Shown piece after piece: positions 8,670 to 17,617 of a DNA stretch of 58,663 nt. The stretch comes from JBGSYN01 sp041750975 (GTDB taxonomy: Bacteria > Pseudomonadota > Alphaproteobacteria > Geminicoccales > Geminicoccaceae), in assembly GCA_041750975.1 (NCBI GenBank), contig JBGSYN010000253.1, positions 1 through 58,663 on the forward strand, given 5' to 3'. Position numbers and translations under genes: made by a program. The notes below the pieces were generated by a model, which saw nothing but the letters and a program-made list of their open reading frames with translations, was not told the DNA's origin and did no database searches. Each line of letters opens with the position of its first letter. The stretch's first letter is position 1.

Positions 8670-9780
8670 CGTATCCGAAGAGTTTGAACAACAGGGGTGC
8701 GGAAACCACAACCGTCGCGATTCGAAGAATATGGATGGTCGCGACGAAAGTTGGGTCGACACCGATTGCCAAAGCGACGAGGCCCATTTCGGCCACGCCG
8801 CCAGGGGAAAATGCGAGCAGCAAGACCACGAAGGGCATGTCGGTAGCAAGGCTGATCAGCCATGCCAGGAGTGCACTGAGAGCAAGGAAAATGACCGCCA
8901 GGCCCAGGCCTATCACCAGCGCTCGGGTGATATCGTAGAGCGGGACACCGGCAAATCGCGACCCGAGCGATGCCCCCATAACGATTTGAGCGCCCGCGAC
9001 CAGTGCGACGGGTGGGGCGGCTTCGACCAGCCCGAGCAAGTGAGTCACTGCGCTGAGCAGCATCGGACCGAACATTTGGGGCGCCGGCAGCCGGAGGACT
9101 GCGCCCAGCCAATAACCGCCTACGGCGCAGGCAATCAGCCATGCGAATTCGGATAGTTGCGGCGCGGCGCGAGCCGTGCTCGATGCATTCAGGGAGTCCG
9201 GCAGAAAAACACTGAGCAGCAGGGGTAGCATCGTGACGACGAGAAAGACCCGCATGCTATGAATGAGCGCAATAGTTCGCATGTCGCCGCCATAGCGGTC
9301 GCCGAGCAGGATCATTTCCGCAAGCCCGCCGGGCGACGCCGCGAAGAAGGCTGTGCGCGAGTCGAAACCGGCGAAGCGGCGAAGATAAATGCGGCCGACT
9401 AGGCCAAGGATTACGATGTAGAACGGCAGGGCCAGAATACTGGGAATCCAGTCGGTGAGCCCTGCCAGCATATCCACCGAAAATCCGCTTCCGAGCATGA
9501 CACCCAGGATCGTGATCCAGGGATCGCGAACGTTTCTGGAGACACCGAGCGACAGCCCGCCGACTCCGGCAACACCCGTTGCGAACATCGCTCCAAGCAT
9601 CCAGGCGAGCGGCATATTCAAGGTATTGAAGAGCAGCCCGCCAAGACCGCCGATAAGGAGAGCCAAGACGAGAGGGCGCCACTGGAAATTCTTCAATCCG
9701 GCGATCAGGCTTCCCAGCCGCCCCTTGAAGCTCTCGCTTTCGGCCTTCGGCTTCAGGTGTCCAGACCCGCCATGGCGCAA
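8653..9780 (-). CDS. AbrB-family (PF05145) polytopic membrane protein
   Basis: 375 residues with about ten hydrophobic segments in two similar halves. Each half carries the family signature: SPGGLAEM near residue 148 and SPGGVAEM near 335, both followed by a Gly/Asp-rich turn. Members are often labelled AbrB or putative ammonia monooxygenase; the E. coli protein AbrB was named from a genetic link to aidB regulation and its transport substrate is not established. A permease-like role is inference. The start is TTG at 9780, which makes the gene overlap the preceding EVE gene by 28 bases; a later start is possible because the first 30 residues are polar. Confidence 0.82.
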   Translation of the reverse strand: MRHGGSGHLKPKAESESFKGRLGSLIAGLKNFQWRPLVLALLIGGLGGLLFNTLNMPLAWMLGAMFATGVAGVGGLSLGVSRNVRDPWITILGVMLGSGFSVDMLAGLTDWIPSILALPFYIVILGLVGRIYLRRFAGFDSRTAFFAASPGGLAEMILLGDRYGGDMRTIALIHSMRVFLVVTMLPLLLSVFLPDSLNASSTARAAPQLSEFAWLIACAVGGYWLGAVLRLPAPQMFGPMLLSAVTHLLGLVEAAPPVALVAGAQIVMGASLGSRFAGVPLYDITRALVIGLGLAVIFLALSALLAWLISLATDMPFVVLLLAFSPGGVAEMGLVALAIGVDPTFVATIHILRIATVVVSAPLLFKLFGYGKSPT

Positions 9781-10166
9781 AGTATTTCCCAGTGCGCTTT
9801 GCCGACCGGCATGACCGAAAGCCTTGACTGACGAACCAAGGCCAGATCCACTAGATCATCTCGAGCCTTGATCGATTTGAGCGAAACTTCGTGCACCACG
9901 GGCCGGTCCGGGGCGACCGCGACCCTCACGAACTTCCCGGTTGTGTCGTCGGGGTCCGGAAATGCCTCGCGCACGACCGTCATCGTGCCCACGATCGCCG
10001 GGTCCTTGAGGGACCGATAGAAGAACGCTTTGTCGCCGTTACGCATCGCCCTCATATTCGCAGCGGCCTGATGATTGCGAACGCCGTCCCACTCGGTCCG
10101 TCCTTCGGCGACAAGCCGATCCCAAAAGTAATCCTCAGGCTCGGTCTTAAACAACCAATAGTTCAT
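9753..10166 (-). CDS. EVE domain protein
   Basis: 137 residues, the full length of a stand-alone EVE domain (PUA-like fold). Recognised from the N-terminal MNYWLFKTEPEDYFWDRL and the central WDGVRNHQAAANMRAMRNGD motif followed by FFYRS. EVE/YTH-like domains bind modified bases in DNA or RNA, and bacterial members are suspected sensors of 5-methylcytosine derivatives; the ligand here is unknown. It overlaps the downstream membrane protein gene by 28 bases, so the two are probably co-transcribed, but no functional link is evident. The aromatic pocket residues (Trp, Phe, Tyr) are kept. Confidence 0.93.
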   Translation of the reverse strand: MNYWLFKTEPEDYFWDRLVAEGRTEWDGVRNHQAAANMRAMRNGDKAFFYRSLKDPAIVGTMTVVREAFPDPDDTTGKFVRVAVAPDRPVVHEVSLKSIKARDDLVDLALVRQSRLSVMPVGKAHWEILCAMAGLDT

Positions 10167-10399
10167 TAGGGCAGATCCAGTTCCCGGCGCATCTATTTCG
10201 GATCAAGCTTAGTCTCGAACTTTTCGGCGAGAAAGTCACCGTTGATGGCGCCACTCCGTAGCTGAACTTGCCGATCGAAATGTTTCGGAAGGCCAAGCAG
10301 AAATTCGCCTCGGGCTTGGGGCTTGTCGTTTACGAATTCCGGGTGTCCTGATAGAAGCCCCGCCATTGAACCGGATAGTGAACGTGCGGGTAACGAGCG

Positions 10400-11332
10400 A
10401 TGAAACTACTGGCTGGCAACAGCAATCGACAGCTAGCAGAGGCCATCGCCGCCAGCGTCCGCGTGGAACTGACCAAAGCGACGGTTCATCGCTTCCAGGA
10501 CATGGAAGTCTTCGTTGAGATCCACGAAAATGTGCGTGGCGAGGACGTATTTCTCATTCAGTCGACTTCGTACCCTGCAAACGACAATCTCATGGAGTTG
10601 CTGGTTTGCATCGACGCGTTGCGACGCGCCTCGGCCAAACGTATCACTGCTGTCATCCCCTATTTCGGCTATGCCAGGCAGGATCGGAAACCCGGACCTC
10701 GGACTCCGATTTCGGCCAAGCTGGTCGCCAATCTGATTACCAAGGCTGGTGCGGATCGGGTTCTTACCATGGAGTTGCACGCAGGGCAGATCCAAGGTTT
10801 CTTCGATATCCCGGTCGACAACCTGTTTTCGGCGCCGATGATGGCTCCGGATATTGCCAATAATCTTGGTTCCGACGATATTGTGATCGTCTCGCCGGAT
10901 GTTGGCGGTGTGGCGCGCGCGCGAGCCTTCGCACGTCGCCTTGACGCGCCACTGGCTATCATCGATAAGCGCCGTGAGCGGGCGGGTGTTTCGGAAGTCA
11001 TGAACGTCATCGGCGACACAGCGGGTAAGCGCTGCGTTGTCGTCGACGATATCGTCGATAGCGGCGGTACTCTGTGCAACGCAGCGGATGCGTTGCTCGA
11101 GGCCGATGCTGTTTCGGTCCATGCTTATGTTACCCACGGTGTTCTCTCCGCGGGTGCTATTGCACGGATTGCGGCAAGTTCGCTGGATCGCCTGGTGATC
11201 ACCGATAGCATTCGGCCGACCGAGGGTGTTCGGGTGACCGAGAAGATCAGGGTTTTGTCCATCGCCCAATTGATGGGTGAAGCGATAAGCCGGATCAGCA
11301 GTGAGAGCTCGGTTTCCAGCCTGTTCGATTAA
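10400..11332 (+). CDS. prs: Ribose-phosphate pyrophosphokinase
   Basis: 310-residue class I PRPP synthase. It transfers pyrophosphate from ATP to ribose 5-phosphate, giving PRPP for purine, pyrimidine, His, Trp and NAD synthesis. The ATP-binding segment RQDRKPGPRTPISAKL, the catalytic His region (MELHAGQIQGFF) and the PRPP-binding loop VVVDDIVDSGGT are intact. ATG 10400 gives the usual MKLLAGNSN start. The 233 bases before it contain no gene. Sixty-three bases separate it from rplY, the usual prs-rplY-pth-ychF order. Confidence 0.98.
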   Translation: MKLLAGNSNRQLAEAIAASVRVELTKATVHRFQDMEVFVEIHENVRGEDVFLIQSTSYPANDNLMELLVCIDALRRASAKRITAVIPYFGYARQDRKPGPRTPISAKLVANLITKAGADRVLTMELHAGQIQGFFDIPVDNLFSAPMMAPDIANNLGSDDIVIVSPDVGGVARARAFARRLDAPLAIIDKRRERAGVSEVMNVIGDTAGKRCVVVDDIVDSGGTLCNAADALLEADAVSVHAYVTHGVLSAGAIARIAASSLDRLVITDSIRPTEGVRVTEKIRVLSIAQLMGEAISRISSESSVSSLFD

Positions 11333-11395
11333 TGCAGTATTTTCACCGTCTGTCCATGGACCGCAATGCGGCCTGGAGGGGCAAAGGAGAGATCG

Positions 11396-12073
11396 ATGTC
11401 AGACAATCTTGTACTCGAGGCAGAACCACGAACCCTTAAGGGCAAGGGCGGTGCGCGACAAACGCGCCGTGACGGCAAGGTGCCCGGGATCATCTACGGG
11501 GGGGCGAAGAACCCGGAGATGATTGCGCTTGTCGCTAAGGAGGTGCGTCGCGAACTTTCCACCAACGCACGTTTTTTCAGCGCGATTTGCGAGCTGAAAA
11601 TGAATGGCAAAAATGTCCGCGTGCTGCCGCGTGAAGCGCAGCTGCATCCGGCGACGGATGAGCCGCTGCACGTCGATTTCGTGCGCATCACCCGTGGCGA
11701 ACGGATCACGGTCGAGGTTCGGGTCGTGTTCCGCAACGAGGACAAATGCCCTGGCCTGCGCAAGGGCGGCGTCCTCAATATCGTGAGACATGCCGTAGAG
11801 CTTTCGTGCCCGGTCGAGAGCATCCCCGGTGAGGTCGAGGTCGATTTGGCAAAAGCCGAAATAGGCGACAGTCTGCACATCAGCCAGGTCAAGCTTCCGG
11901 CTGGTGTCGAACCCGCCATATCGGACCGCGATTTCACGATTGCAGGGATCACGCCGCCGACCGTCACGGCCGAGCCTGAAGATGAACCAGCTGAAGCTGC
12001 GGCGGGGCAGCCGGAGACCGATGTGTTCGAGGCCGAGGACGCCACTAGCGAAGATGAAGCATCCGAGAATTAG
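11396..12073 (+). CDS. rplY: 50S ribosomal protein L25 (Ctc/TL5 form)
   Basis: 225 residues: an N-terminal 5S rRNA-binding L25 domain (about 1-95; RTLKGKGGARQTRRDGKVPG), a C-terminal TL5 beta domain (about 98-185) and an acidic tail after about 190. The long two-domain form is usual in alphaproteobacteria and Thermus; E. coli has only the first domain. ATG 11396 follows a strong AAGGAG site; an upstream in-frame start at 11366 would add ten residues without homologous sequence. Pth follows 20 bases later. Confidence 0.96.
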   Translation: MSDNLVLEAEPRTLKGKGGARQTRRDGKVPGIIYGGAKNPEMIALVAKEVRRELSTNARFFSAICELKMNGKNVRVLPREAQLHPATDEPLHVDFVRITRGERITVEVRVVFRNEDKCPGLRKGGVLNIVRHAVELSCPVESIPGEVEVDLAKAEIGDSLHISQVKLPAGVEPAISDRDFTIAGITPPTVTAEPEDEPAEAAAGQPETDVFEAEDATSEDEASEN

Positions 12074-12093
12074 CGGATCGCTCGGTAGAAATC

Positions 12094-12699
12094 ATGAAGC
12101 TGTTTGTGGGGCTCGGCAATCCGGGCCCCAAATACGCCAGGAATCGCCACAATATCGGGTTTGCGGTGATCGACGTGATCGCTGCGGACTATCATGGCGA
12201 GCCATGGCGTCATCGTCATCAAGGGCACGTGTCAGAGGCTCGGCTCGGCTCGGAGCGCGTTGTCTTGTTGAAGCCTCAGACCTTCATGAATCATTCCGGG
12301 CGGGCGGTGAGCGAAATTCTCAGGTTTCAGCCTCTGGCGTTGGACGATATCGTCGTGTTCCATGATGAACTGGACCTCGAGCCGACGAAGCTACGCGTCA
12401 AGATTGGCGGCGGTGTTGCAGGGCACAATGGGCTCAAAAGCATTGCGGCGCATTTGCACTCCCGTGAATTCAAGCGAGTCCGTATCGGCATCGGTCATCC
12501 GGGCGACAAGCACCTTGTGACGAATTATGTCCTCGGCGATTTCTCCAAAAGCGATCTTGAATGGGTCGCACCCATGCTGGATGCCATCTCGGAAGCGGTT
12601 CCTGGCCTCGCAGTCGGCGACGATGCAGGCTTCATGAACCGTGTTGCGGTTCGCCTGAGGCCTAATGTCGTGCACCAGACCAATACCGAACCCAACTGA
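12094..12699 (+). CDS. pth: Peptidyl-tRNA hydrolase
   Basis: 201-residue bacterial Pth, which releases tRNA from peptidyl-tRNA that has dropped off ribosomes. The N-terminal FVGLGNPGPKYARNRHNIGF carries Asn10 and the catalytic His19. VFHDELDLEPTKLRVKIG supplies the Asp that activates the His, and GGGVAGHNGLKSI is the substrate groove motif. The stop is followed two bases later by ychF. Length and motifs are standard. Confidence 0.97.
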   Translation: MKLFVGLGNPGPKYARNRHNIGFAVIDVIAADYHGEPWRHRHQGHVSEARLGSERVVLLKPQTFMNHSGRAVSEILRFQPLALDDIVVFHDELDLEPTKLRVKIGGGVAGHNGLKSIAAHLHSREFKRVRIGIGHPGDKHLVTNYVLGDFSKSDLEWVAPMLDAISEAVPGLAVGDDAGFMNRVAVRLRPNVVHQTNTEPN

Positions 12700-12701
12700 A
12701 C

Positions 12702-13799
12702 ATGGCATTGAATTGCGGCATCGTCGGTCTGCCCAATGTCGGCAAATCGACACTTTTCAACGCTCTTACCAAGACTGCCGCGGCCGCAGCCGCAAATTAT
12801 CCGTTCTGTACGATCGAACCGAATATCGGCCGCGTGCCCGTCCCCGATCCGCGGCTGGATCCCGTAGCGCGGCTGGCAAAGTCAAAGCAGACCATCGCCA
12901 CTCAACTCGAAATCAAAGACATTGCCGGTCTCGTGCGAGGGGCAAGCAAGGGTGAGGGGCTCGGCAATCAGTTTCTCGGCGCCATCCGCGAGGTCGATGC
13001 AGTACTGCACGTTGTCCGGTGCTTCGAGGACGCCGATGTTACCCATGTCGAAGGCAATCTCGATCCGGTGCGCGATGCCGAGTTGGTCGAGACCGAGCTC
13101 CTTCTCGCCGATATTGAAAGTCTGGCACGACAGAAAGACGGGCTGATCAAGCGGGTGCGCGGTCAGGACAAGGAGGCCAAGGCCAGATTAGACTTGGTTG
13201 ATCATATCCTGCCGAAGATGGAGGTAGGCGTCTCGGCGCGTCGTCTCGGTCTGGAACCAGAGCAAGAGGAACTGCTCAAAGCTTTCAATCTCCTGACCTC
13301 GAAACCGATACTCTATGTCTGCAATGTCGAGGAAAGCGCTGCCGCCACGGGCAACGCGTACTCGCAGGCAATTGAGGAGCTGGTCCGCGCCGGTGCGGCC
13401 GGCTCAGTCGTGGTGGCTGCGGCGATCGAGGCTGAAGTCGCATCTCTCGACGGTAGCGAACAGGCCGAGTTCCTAGCCGACCTCGGTCTCGACGAGCCCG
13501 GCTTGAACCGTGTCATCCGCGAAGCTTACGCCCTCCTCAGGCTTCTCACCTTCTTCACGGCCGGCCCCAAGGAAACACGCGCCTGGACGGTTGCGAAGGG
13601 TGCGAAGGCGCCGGAGGCCGCAGGAACGATCCATACCGATTTTGCCAAAGGCTTTATCGCCGCAGAGGTCATTGCATTTGAGGACTTCATAAGGCTAGGC
13701 GGTGAGCAGGCTTGTCGTGAGCAGGGTAGGATGCGGCTTGAAGGTCGAGAATACGTCATTGCCGACGGCGACATCTGTCATTTCCGCTTCAATCTCTAG
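12702..13799 (+). CDS. ychF: YchF/OLA1-type ribosome-associated ATPase
   Basis: 365 residues. The Obg-like P-loop GLPNVGKST lies at 8-16, with switch II DIAGLVRGASKGEGLGNQFL, a coiled-coil insertion (about 125-185) and a C-terminal TGS domain (DFAKGFIAAEVIAFEDF). The NxxE/TKxD position carries the YchF-type change that favours ATP over GTP. YchF binds ribosomes and dampens oxidative-stress responses in E. coli and yeast. Two bases separate it from pth, a widely conserved pair. Its 3' end overlaps the start region of the next glycosyltransferase gene. Confidence 0.97.
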   Translation: MALNCGIVGLPNVGKSTLFNALTKTAAAAAANYPFCTIEPNIGRVPVPDPRLDPVARLAKSKQTIATQLEIKDIAGLVRGASKGEGLGNQFLGAIREVDAVLHVVRCFEDADVTHVEGNLDPVRDAELVETELLLADIESLARQKDGLIKRVRGQDKEAKARLDLVDHILPKMEVGVSARRLGLEPEQEELLKAFNLLTSKPILYVCNVEESAAATGNAYSQAIEELVRAGAAGSVVVAAAIEAEVASLDGSEQAEFLADLGLDEPGLNRVIREAYALLRLLTFFTAGPKETRAWTVAKGAKAPEAAGTIHTDFAKGFIAAEVIAFEDFIRLGGEQACREQGRMRLEGREYVIADGDICHFRFNL

Positions 13800-14901
13800 C
13801 CCTGCCGAAGGAACCCGTCCCGGTCCCGCGCTGGCAATTATTGTTCCCGTATTCAACGAGCGGGACAATCTGGCGTCACTGGTCAAAGGCATCGACACAG
13901 CGCTCGGCGCCATCGACTACGAGATCGTCTTCGTCGACGATCAATCGACCGACGGTACGAGCGAGGAACTCCTGCAGCTGACCCGGACGAATAAAAGAGT
14001 CCGACGCATTCGCCGTATCGGCCGGCGAGGTCTGACCTCGGCGTGTTTTGAAGGCATTCTTTCGACCAGTACCGAGTATGTTGCGGTCATGGATGGCGAT
14101 CTTCAACACGATCCAGGTCTTCTGCCACATATGTATGAGCTGCTTTGCGCAGACCAGGCTGACCTTGTCGTCGGCAGTCGATATGCGGAAAGTGGATCCT
14201 TCGGCAATCTGCCGAAACATCGATTGTTGGCCAGCCGTCTTGCAACCCGGATCGCGGAAAGGTTCCTCATCGTCGAACTGGCCGACCCGATGAGCGGGTT
14301 TTTCATGGCCAGAAGGGATATCGCCGAAGCCGCTGCGGCCCGGTCTTCCGGCGTCGGTTTCAAGATCCTGTTCGAAATCATCAAGGCGAATGCACCGAAT
14401 GCACTGCGAGTTCGAGAAATGGGCTATCGGTTCGGTCGACGGGAACATGGCGAGAGCAAGCTCGATGCGCGTTCGATGCATGATTTCTTGTTGACGATCC
14501 TGCACCATTCGGTCGGCCAGTGGCTCCCAGCTCGGTTTGTCATGTTTGCCATGGTCGGTGGTCTTGGTGTGTTCGTGCATTTCGCCGTTCTGACGGTCGC
14601 GTTGCCGGTGGCTGGTTTCACCGCCGCCCAAGCGGCGGCGAGCGTCGTCGCCATGACATTCAATTTTGCACTGAACAACGAGCTCACTTTTCGTGATTTG
14701 AAGCTACGCGGTTTAGGCTGGCTTCGGGGCTGGCTCTCATTTTGTCTGGTTTGCAGCGTCGGCATCCTGGCCAATGTCGGTGTCGCCGCGGCGCTGTTCG
14801 CGGACGATGTTGCCTGGTATCTTTCGGCGATTGCAGGAATTCTCGTAGGTTCGGTCTGGAATTTCGCAGTGACCTCCGCCTACACGTGGCGCGACCACTG
14901 A
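13702..14901 (+). CDS. GT2 polyprenyl-phosphate glycosyl synthase with GtrA domain
   Basis: Two-domain protein. Residues about 40-260 are a DPM1-like GT2 domain (VPVFNERDNLASL, VDDQSTDGTSEELL, MDGDLQHDPGLL) that would load a sugar from a nucleotide donor onto polyprenyl phosphate. Residues about 275-399 are a four-helix GtrA domain (RFVMFAMVGGLGVFVHF), proposed to flip lipid-linked sugars. The start is uncertain: GTG 13702 lies inside ychF, and TTG 13738 or TTG 13759 also fit. The stop is seven bases before a GT39 gene, so the pair probably supplies and uses a lipid-linked sugar. The sugar cannot be read from sequence. Confidence 0.88.
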   Translation: MSRLVVSRVGCGLKVENTSLPTATSVISASISSPAEGTRPGPALAIIVPVFNERDNLASLVKGIDTALGAIDYEIVFVDDQSTDGTSEELLQLTRTNKRVRRIRRIGRRGLTSACFEGILSTSTEYVAVMDGDLQHDPGLLPHMYELLCADQADLVVGSRYAESGSFGNLPKHRLLASRLATRIAERFLIVELADPMSGFFMARRDIAEAAAARSSGVGFKILFEIIKANAPNALRVREMGYRFGRREHGESKLDARSMHDFLLTILHHSVGQWLPARFVMFAMVGGLGVFVHFAVLTVALPVAGFTAAQAAASVVAMTFNFALNNELTFRDLKLRGLGWLRGWLSFCLVCSVGILANVGVAAALFADDVAWYLSAIAGILVGSVWNFAVTSAYTWRDH

Positions 14902-14908
14902 CTCGTCC

Positions 14909-16444
14909 GTGGATCTAGCGCCCTGGAGCGGAGTCGACTGGCGAGCGCGTCTCGCCGGCATTTTGCTGCTGGCAACTGTCCTCCGCCTAATCGGCCTCGG
15001 CGATGAACCGCTTTGGATTGACGAGGCCTTCACATGGCGGTGGTCCAGGCTCAGCCATGGAGAGCTTTGGGGCAGTGCCGCGCCCTTTGAGTACAACCCC
15101 CCCCTCTACTTCAGCGTTCAGCGTGTCTGGTCGTTTTTGGGCGATTCCGAGTGGTCGATGCGATCACTGTCAGCACTCCTTGGCGTTCTGGCGTGCCTGC
15201 TCATATACAGCCTTGGAAAACTTCTCGCCGATCGACGTACTGCCGAGATTGCAGGTTTACTAGCCGCAACTCAGGCCGTGCTTGTGGCCTATAGCCAGGA
15301 AGCGCGAGCCTATTCCCTGATGACAGTGCTCATATTGCTCGCGAGCTGGGGCGCAGTGCGCTTCTTCAATTCAGCAGGGAGCTCAGCCAGTTCCAATATC
15401 GTGTCGCTCTTGGCCTATTGTCTTGGAACATCGGGTGCGCTGTTCACCCATAATGCCAGCCTTGGCTTCCTTTTGCTGAGCAACGTGGCGGTCGCGACAT
15501 GGTGGCTTTGCGCGACCGATCGTTCACTCAAGACTCTTGTGTACTGGGTAACCGCAAATCTGATCGTGATTGTCAGCTGGCTTTGGTGGCTGCCTATTCT
15601 TTGGTCGCAAGCAAGCGATCGTCTGGCTCTTGGCTGGATCGACCAGCCAAGTGTGAGTTACGCGACTTTCACCTGGCTCAGGCTCTATGCGGCGCGTTAC
15701 TTGGAGTTTGCCGGACGCTGGGGACAAATCGCGATGCCGCTCGGTGTCCTGATAGCTCTCGGACTGTGGACAGCCTTCCGGGCCCGCCGCTGGCCGTGGC
15801 TGCCGATTGCATTCATGGCGCTGCTGTGGCCGGTACTGCTGTGGCTGCCCGGGGTATTCGGCGAAAGTGTATGGATCGAGCGCGTCCTGGTGCCGAGCCT
15901 GCCTTTCGGTATTCTGCTCATGGCCTATGGCCTTGCCCACATTTCTCGGCCCCGATTACGTCTAATTTTGACGGTTATCGTACTCGCCACGCAATCCGCC
16001 AACGTTGTCGCGTATTATGAATCGACGCAAAAACCGCCCTGGGACCAGCTTGTCGCGACAATCGCCGAGCAGCGCATCGATGATACGGCGTTCGTCACCG
16101 TCGGAGATTTCGTGCATGGCTCGTTCGGCTATTATGCAGACCGTAACGGATTGCCGAAACGCGATTATGTCGCCCAGTTGCAGGCCGATCTGCCCGAAGG
16201 CTATCCTGACCTCCGGTCGTTTCGGCGGGATTACGATTCACTGCGCCGCGAAGATTTGAAGGAGGCGCTCGCCCCCTATCGTCAGATATGGGTGGTCTTC
16301 CGCAAGCCTGCTACCTCGGACCCGACAGGCGTCGTCCTGGCCGAACTCGCCAAGATCTCGACCGTTACCGGGCATTGGCAATTCGAACTTGGCCTGGAGC
16401 TTTTCAGACTCGAGCGGGACGCCGGCACCCAGGGTGCGAGTTAG
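14909..16444 (+). CDS. GT39/PMT-type polytopic glycosyltransferase
   Basis: 511 residues with about ten membrane segments. The N-terminal acidic motif DEPLWIDEAFTW after the first helix matches the catalytic loop of the ArnT/PMT family, which takes sugar from a polyprenyl-phosphate carrier and adds it to lipid or protein on the periplasmic side. A soluble C-terminal region (about 375-510) follows the last helix. The start is GTG 14909. The gene directly follows the GT2-GtrA gene, which would make its lipid-linked donor. The stop codon TAG at 16442-16444 overlaps the convergent stop of the ABC ATPase gene. Acceptor unknown. Confidence 0.85.
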   Translation: MDLAPWSGVDWRARLAGILLLATVLRLIGLGDEPLWIDEAFTWRWSRLSHGELWGSAAPFEYNPPLYFSVQRVWSFLGDSEWSMRSLSALLGVLACLLIYSLGKLLADRRTAEIAGLLAATQAVLVAYSQEARAYSLMTVLILLASWGAVRFFNSAGSSASSNIVSLLAYCLGTSGALFTHNASLGFLLLSNVAVATWWLCATDRSLKTLVYWVTANLIVIVSWLWWLPILWSQASDRLALGWIDQPSVSYATFTWLRLYAARYLEFAGRWGQIAMPLGVLIALGLWTAFRARRWPWLPIAFMALLWPVLLWLPGVFGESVWIERVLVPSLPFGILLMAYGLAHISRPRLRLILTVIVLATQSANVVAYYESTQKPPWDQLVATIAEQRIDDTAFVTVGDFVHGSFGYYADRNGLPKRDYVAQLQADLPEGYPDLRSFRRDYDSLRREDLKEALAPYRQIWVVFRKPATSDPTGVVLAELAKISTVTGHWQFELGLELFRLERDAGTQGAS

Positions 16445-17538
16445 ACATAGGGTTGCCTCGGATAGCATTTTTGATCCGAGCCGAAGAGGTAACAAGCGCC
16501 TGCCGGAATGCCGACCTTAATGCGCTCACCCCAATGCGCCTGAGTGTTTCCCGAGGCTTTGACGACCAGTGGCATTTCCTGTCCGAGGTCGACATAAAGA
16601 TATGTTTCAGCGCCAAGATGCTCGACTGTGATGATGGGACCCTCGAGTTCGGCATCCCCGCCTCCGCCCGCAATCAGATGTTCCGGTCGAACGCCAAGCT
16701 CGTAGCCGGTGCCGGGAGTAGCGCCCTGCGCGTTGATTAGGGCAGTGATGACGCCGCCTTCGGAAATCCGAATTTTGCTCTCGCCGTTCGAAGTCGACAG
16801 CAAATCCGCGGCCATAAAGTTCATTTTTGGGCTACCGATAAAGCCGGCAACGAACCGATTATCGGGATGATGGTAGAGTTCGAGGGGTGCTCCGAACTGC
16901 CGGACATAGCCTGCATCGAGGACCACAATGCGATCCGCGAGGGTCATGGCCTCGACTTGATCGTGCGTGACATAAATCATCGTAGCATCAAGCGAGTGAT
17001 GGAGCTTGGCAATTTCGATCCGCATTTGCACTCTTAAGGCGGCATCGAGGTTCGACAGCGGCTCGTCGAACAGAAATACCTTGGGGTCACGCGTGATTGC
17101 ACGGCCAATGGCGACGCGTTGCCGTTGGCCGCCGGATAGTTGTTTCGGTTTGCGGTCCAGTAGATGCTCAAGCTCGAGGATCCGGGCGGCCTCCCGCACC
17201 TTCTTGTCGACAGCATCGGGCTCTTTCTTCGCGAGCTTCAGTCCGAACGCCATATTTTCGTACACGCTCATATGCGGATAGAGCGCATAGGATTGGAACA
17301 CCATGGCGATGCCACGCTCCGAGGGCGTGAGATCATTGACCACGGACTCGCCAATGCGGAGGTCGCCACTGGTCACATCCTCAAGCCCGGCCACCAGACG
17401 CAGCAAGGTCGACTTACCGCAACCGGAGGGACCGACAAAGACGACAAACTCATTCGACTTGATATTCAGATCGACGCCCTTGATGACATCGACATGACCG
17501 AAGGATTTCTTCACGTTATGGAGCGTTATAGCGGTCAA
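16441..17538 (-). CDS. Sugar ABC importer ATPase (MalK/UgpC type)
   Basis: 365-residue CUT1-class ATPase. Walker A GPSGCGKST is at 36-44, followed by the Q-loop, signature LSGGQRQRVAIGRA, Walker B VFLFDEPLSNLD, H-loop YVTHDQVEA and a C-terminal MalK regulatory/TOBE region (about 235-365). It energises import by the two permeases and binding protein encoded just upstream on the same strand. The best family match in this arrangement is alpha-glucoside/trehalose-type systems, but the substrate is inferred only from gene order and subunit type. The gap to the permease gene is 79 bases. Its stop codon overlaps that of the convergent GT39 gene. Confidence 0.93.
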   Translation of the reverse strand: MTAITLHNVKKSFGHVDVIKGVDLNIKSNEFVVFVGPSGCGKSTLLRLVAGLEDVTSGDLRIGESVVNDLTPSERGIAMVFQSYALYPHMSVYENMAFGLKLAKKEPDAVDKKVREAARILELEHLLDRKPKQLSGGQRQRVAIGRAITRDPKVFLFDEPLSNLDAALRVQMRIEIAKLHHSLDATMIYVTHDQVEAMTLADRIVVLDAGYVRQFGAPLELYHHPDNRFVAGFIGSPKMNFMAADLLSTSNGESKIRISEGGVITALINAQGATPGTGYELGVRPEHLIAGGGGDAELEGPIITVEHLGAETYLYVDLGQEMPLVVKASGNTQAHWGERIKVGIPAGACYLFGSDQKCYPRQPYV

Positions 17539-17617
17539 TGCACGACCTCCCTGATCCTCTGAAATAGCCTTGCGCCAACTCGAAACACGTCATGTCCGCG
17601 ACGCCGATCTGTCAGAC

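Noticed and set aside
6507..8849. 780-codon open frame on the minus strand across tilS end and ftsH
   Set aside because: It is antisense to ftsH, shows no domain pattern, and arises from codon bias of ftsH; low-complexity His/Arg/Asp composition is typical of such shadows.
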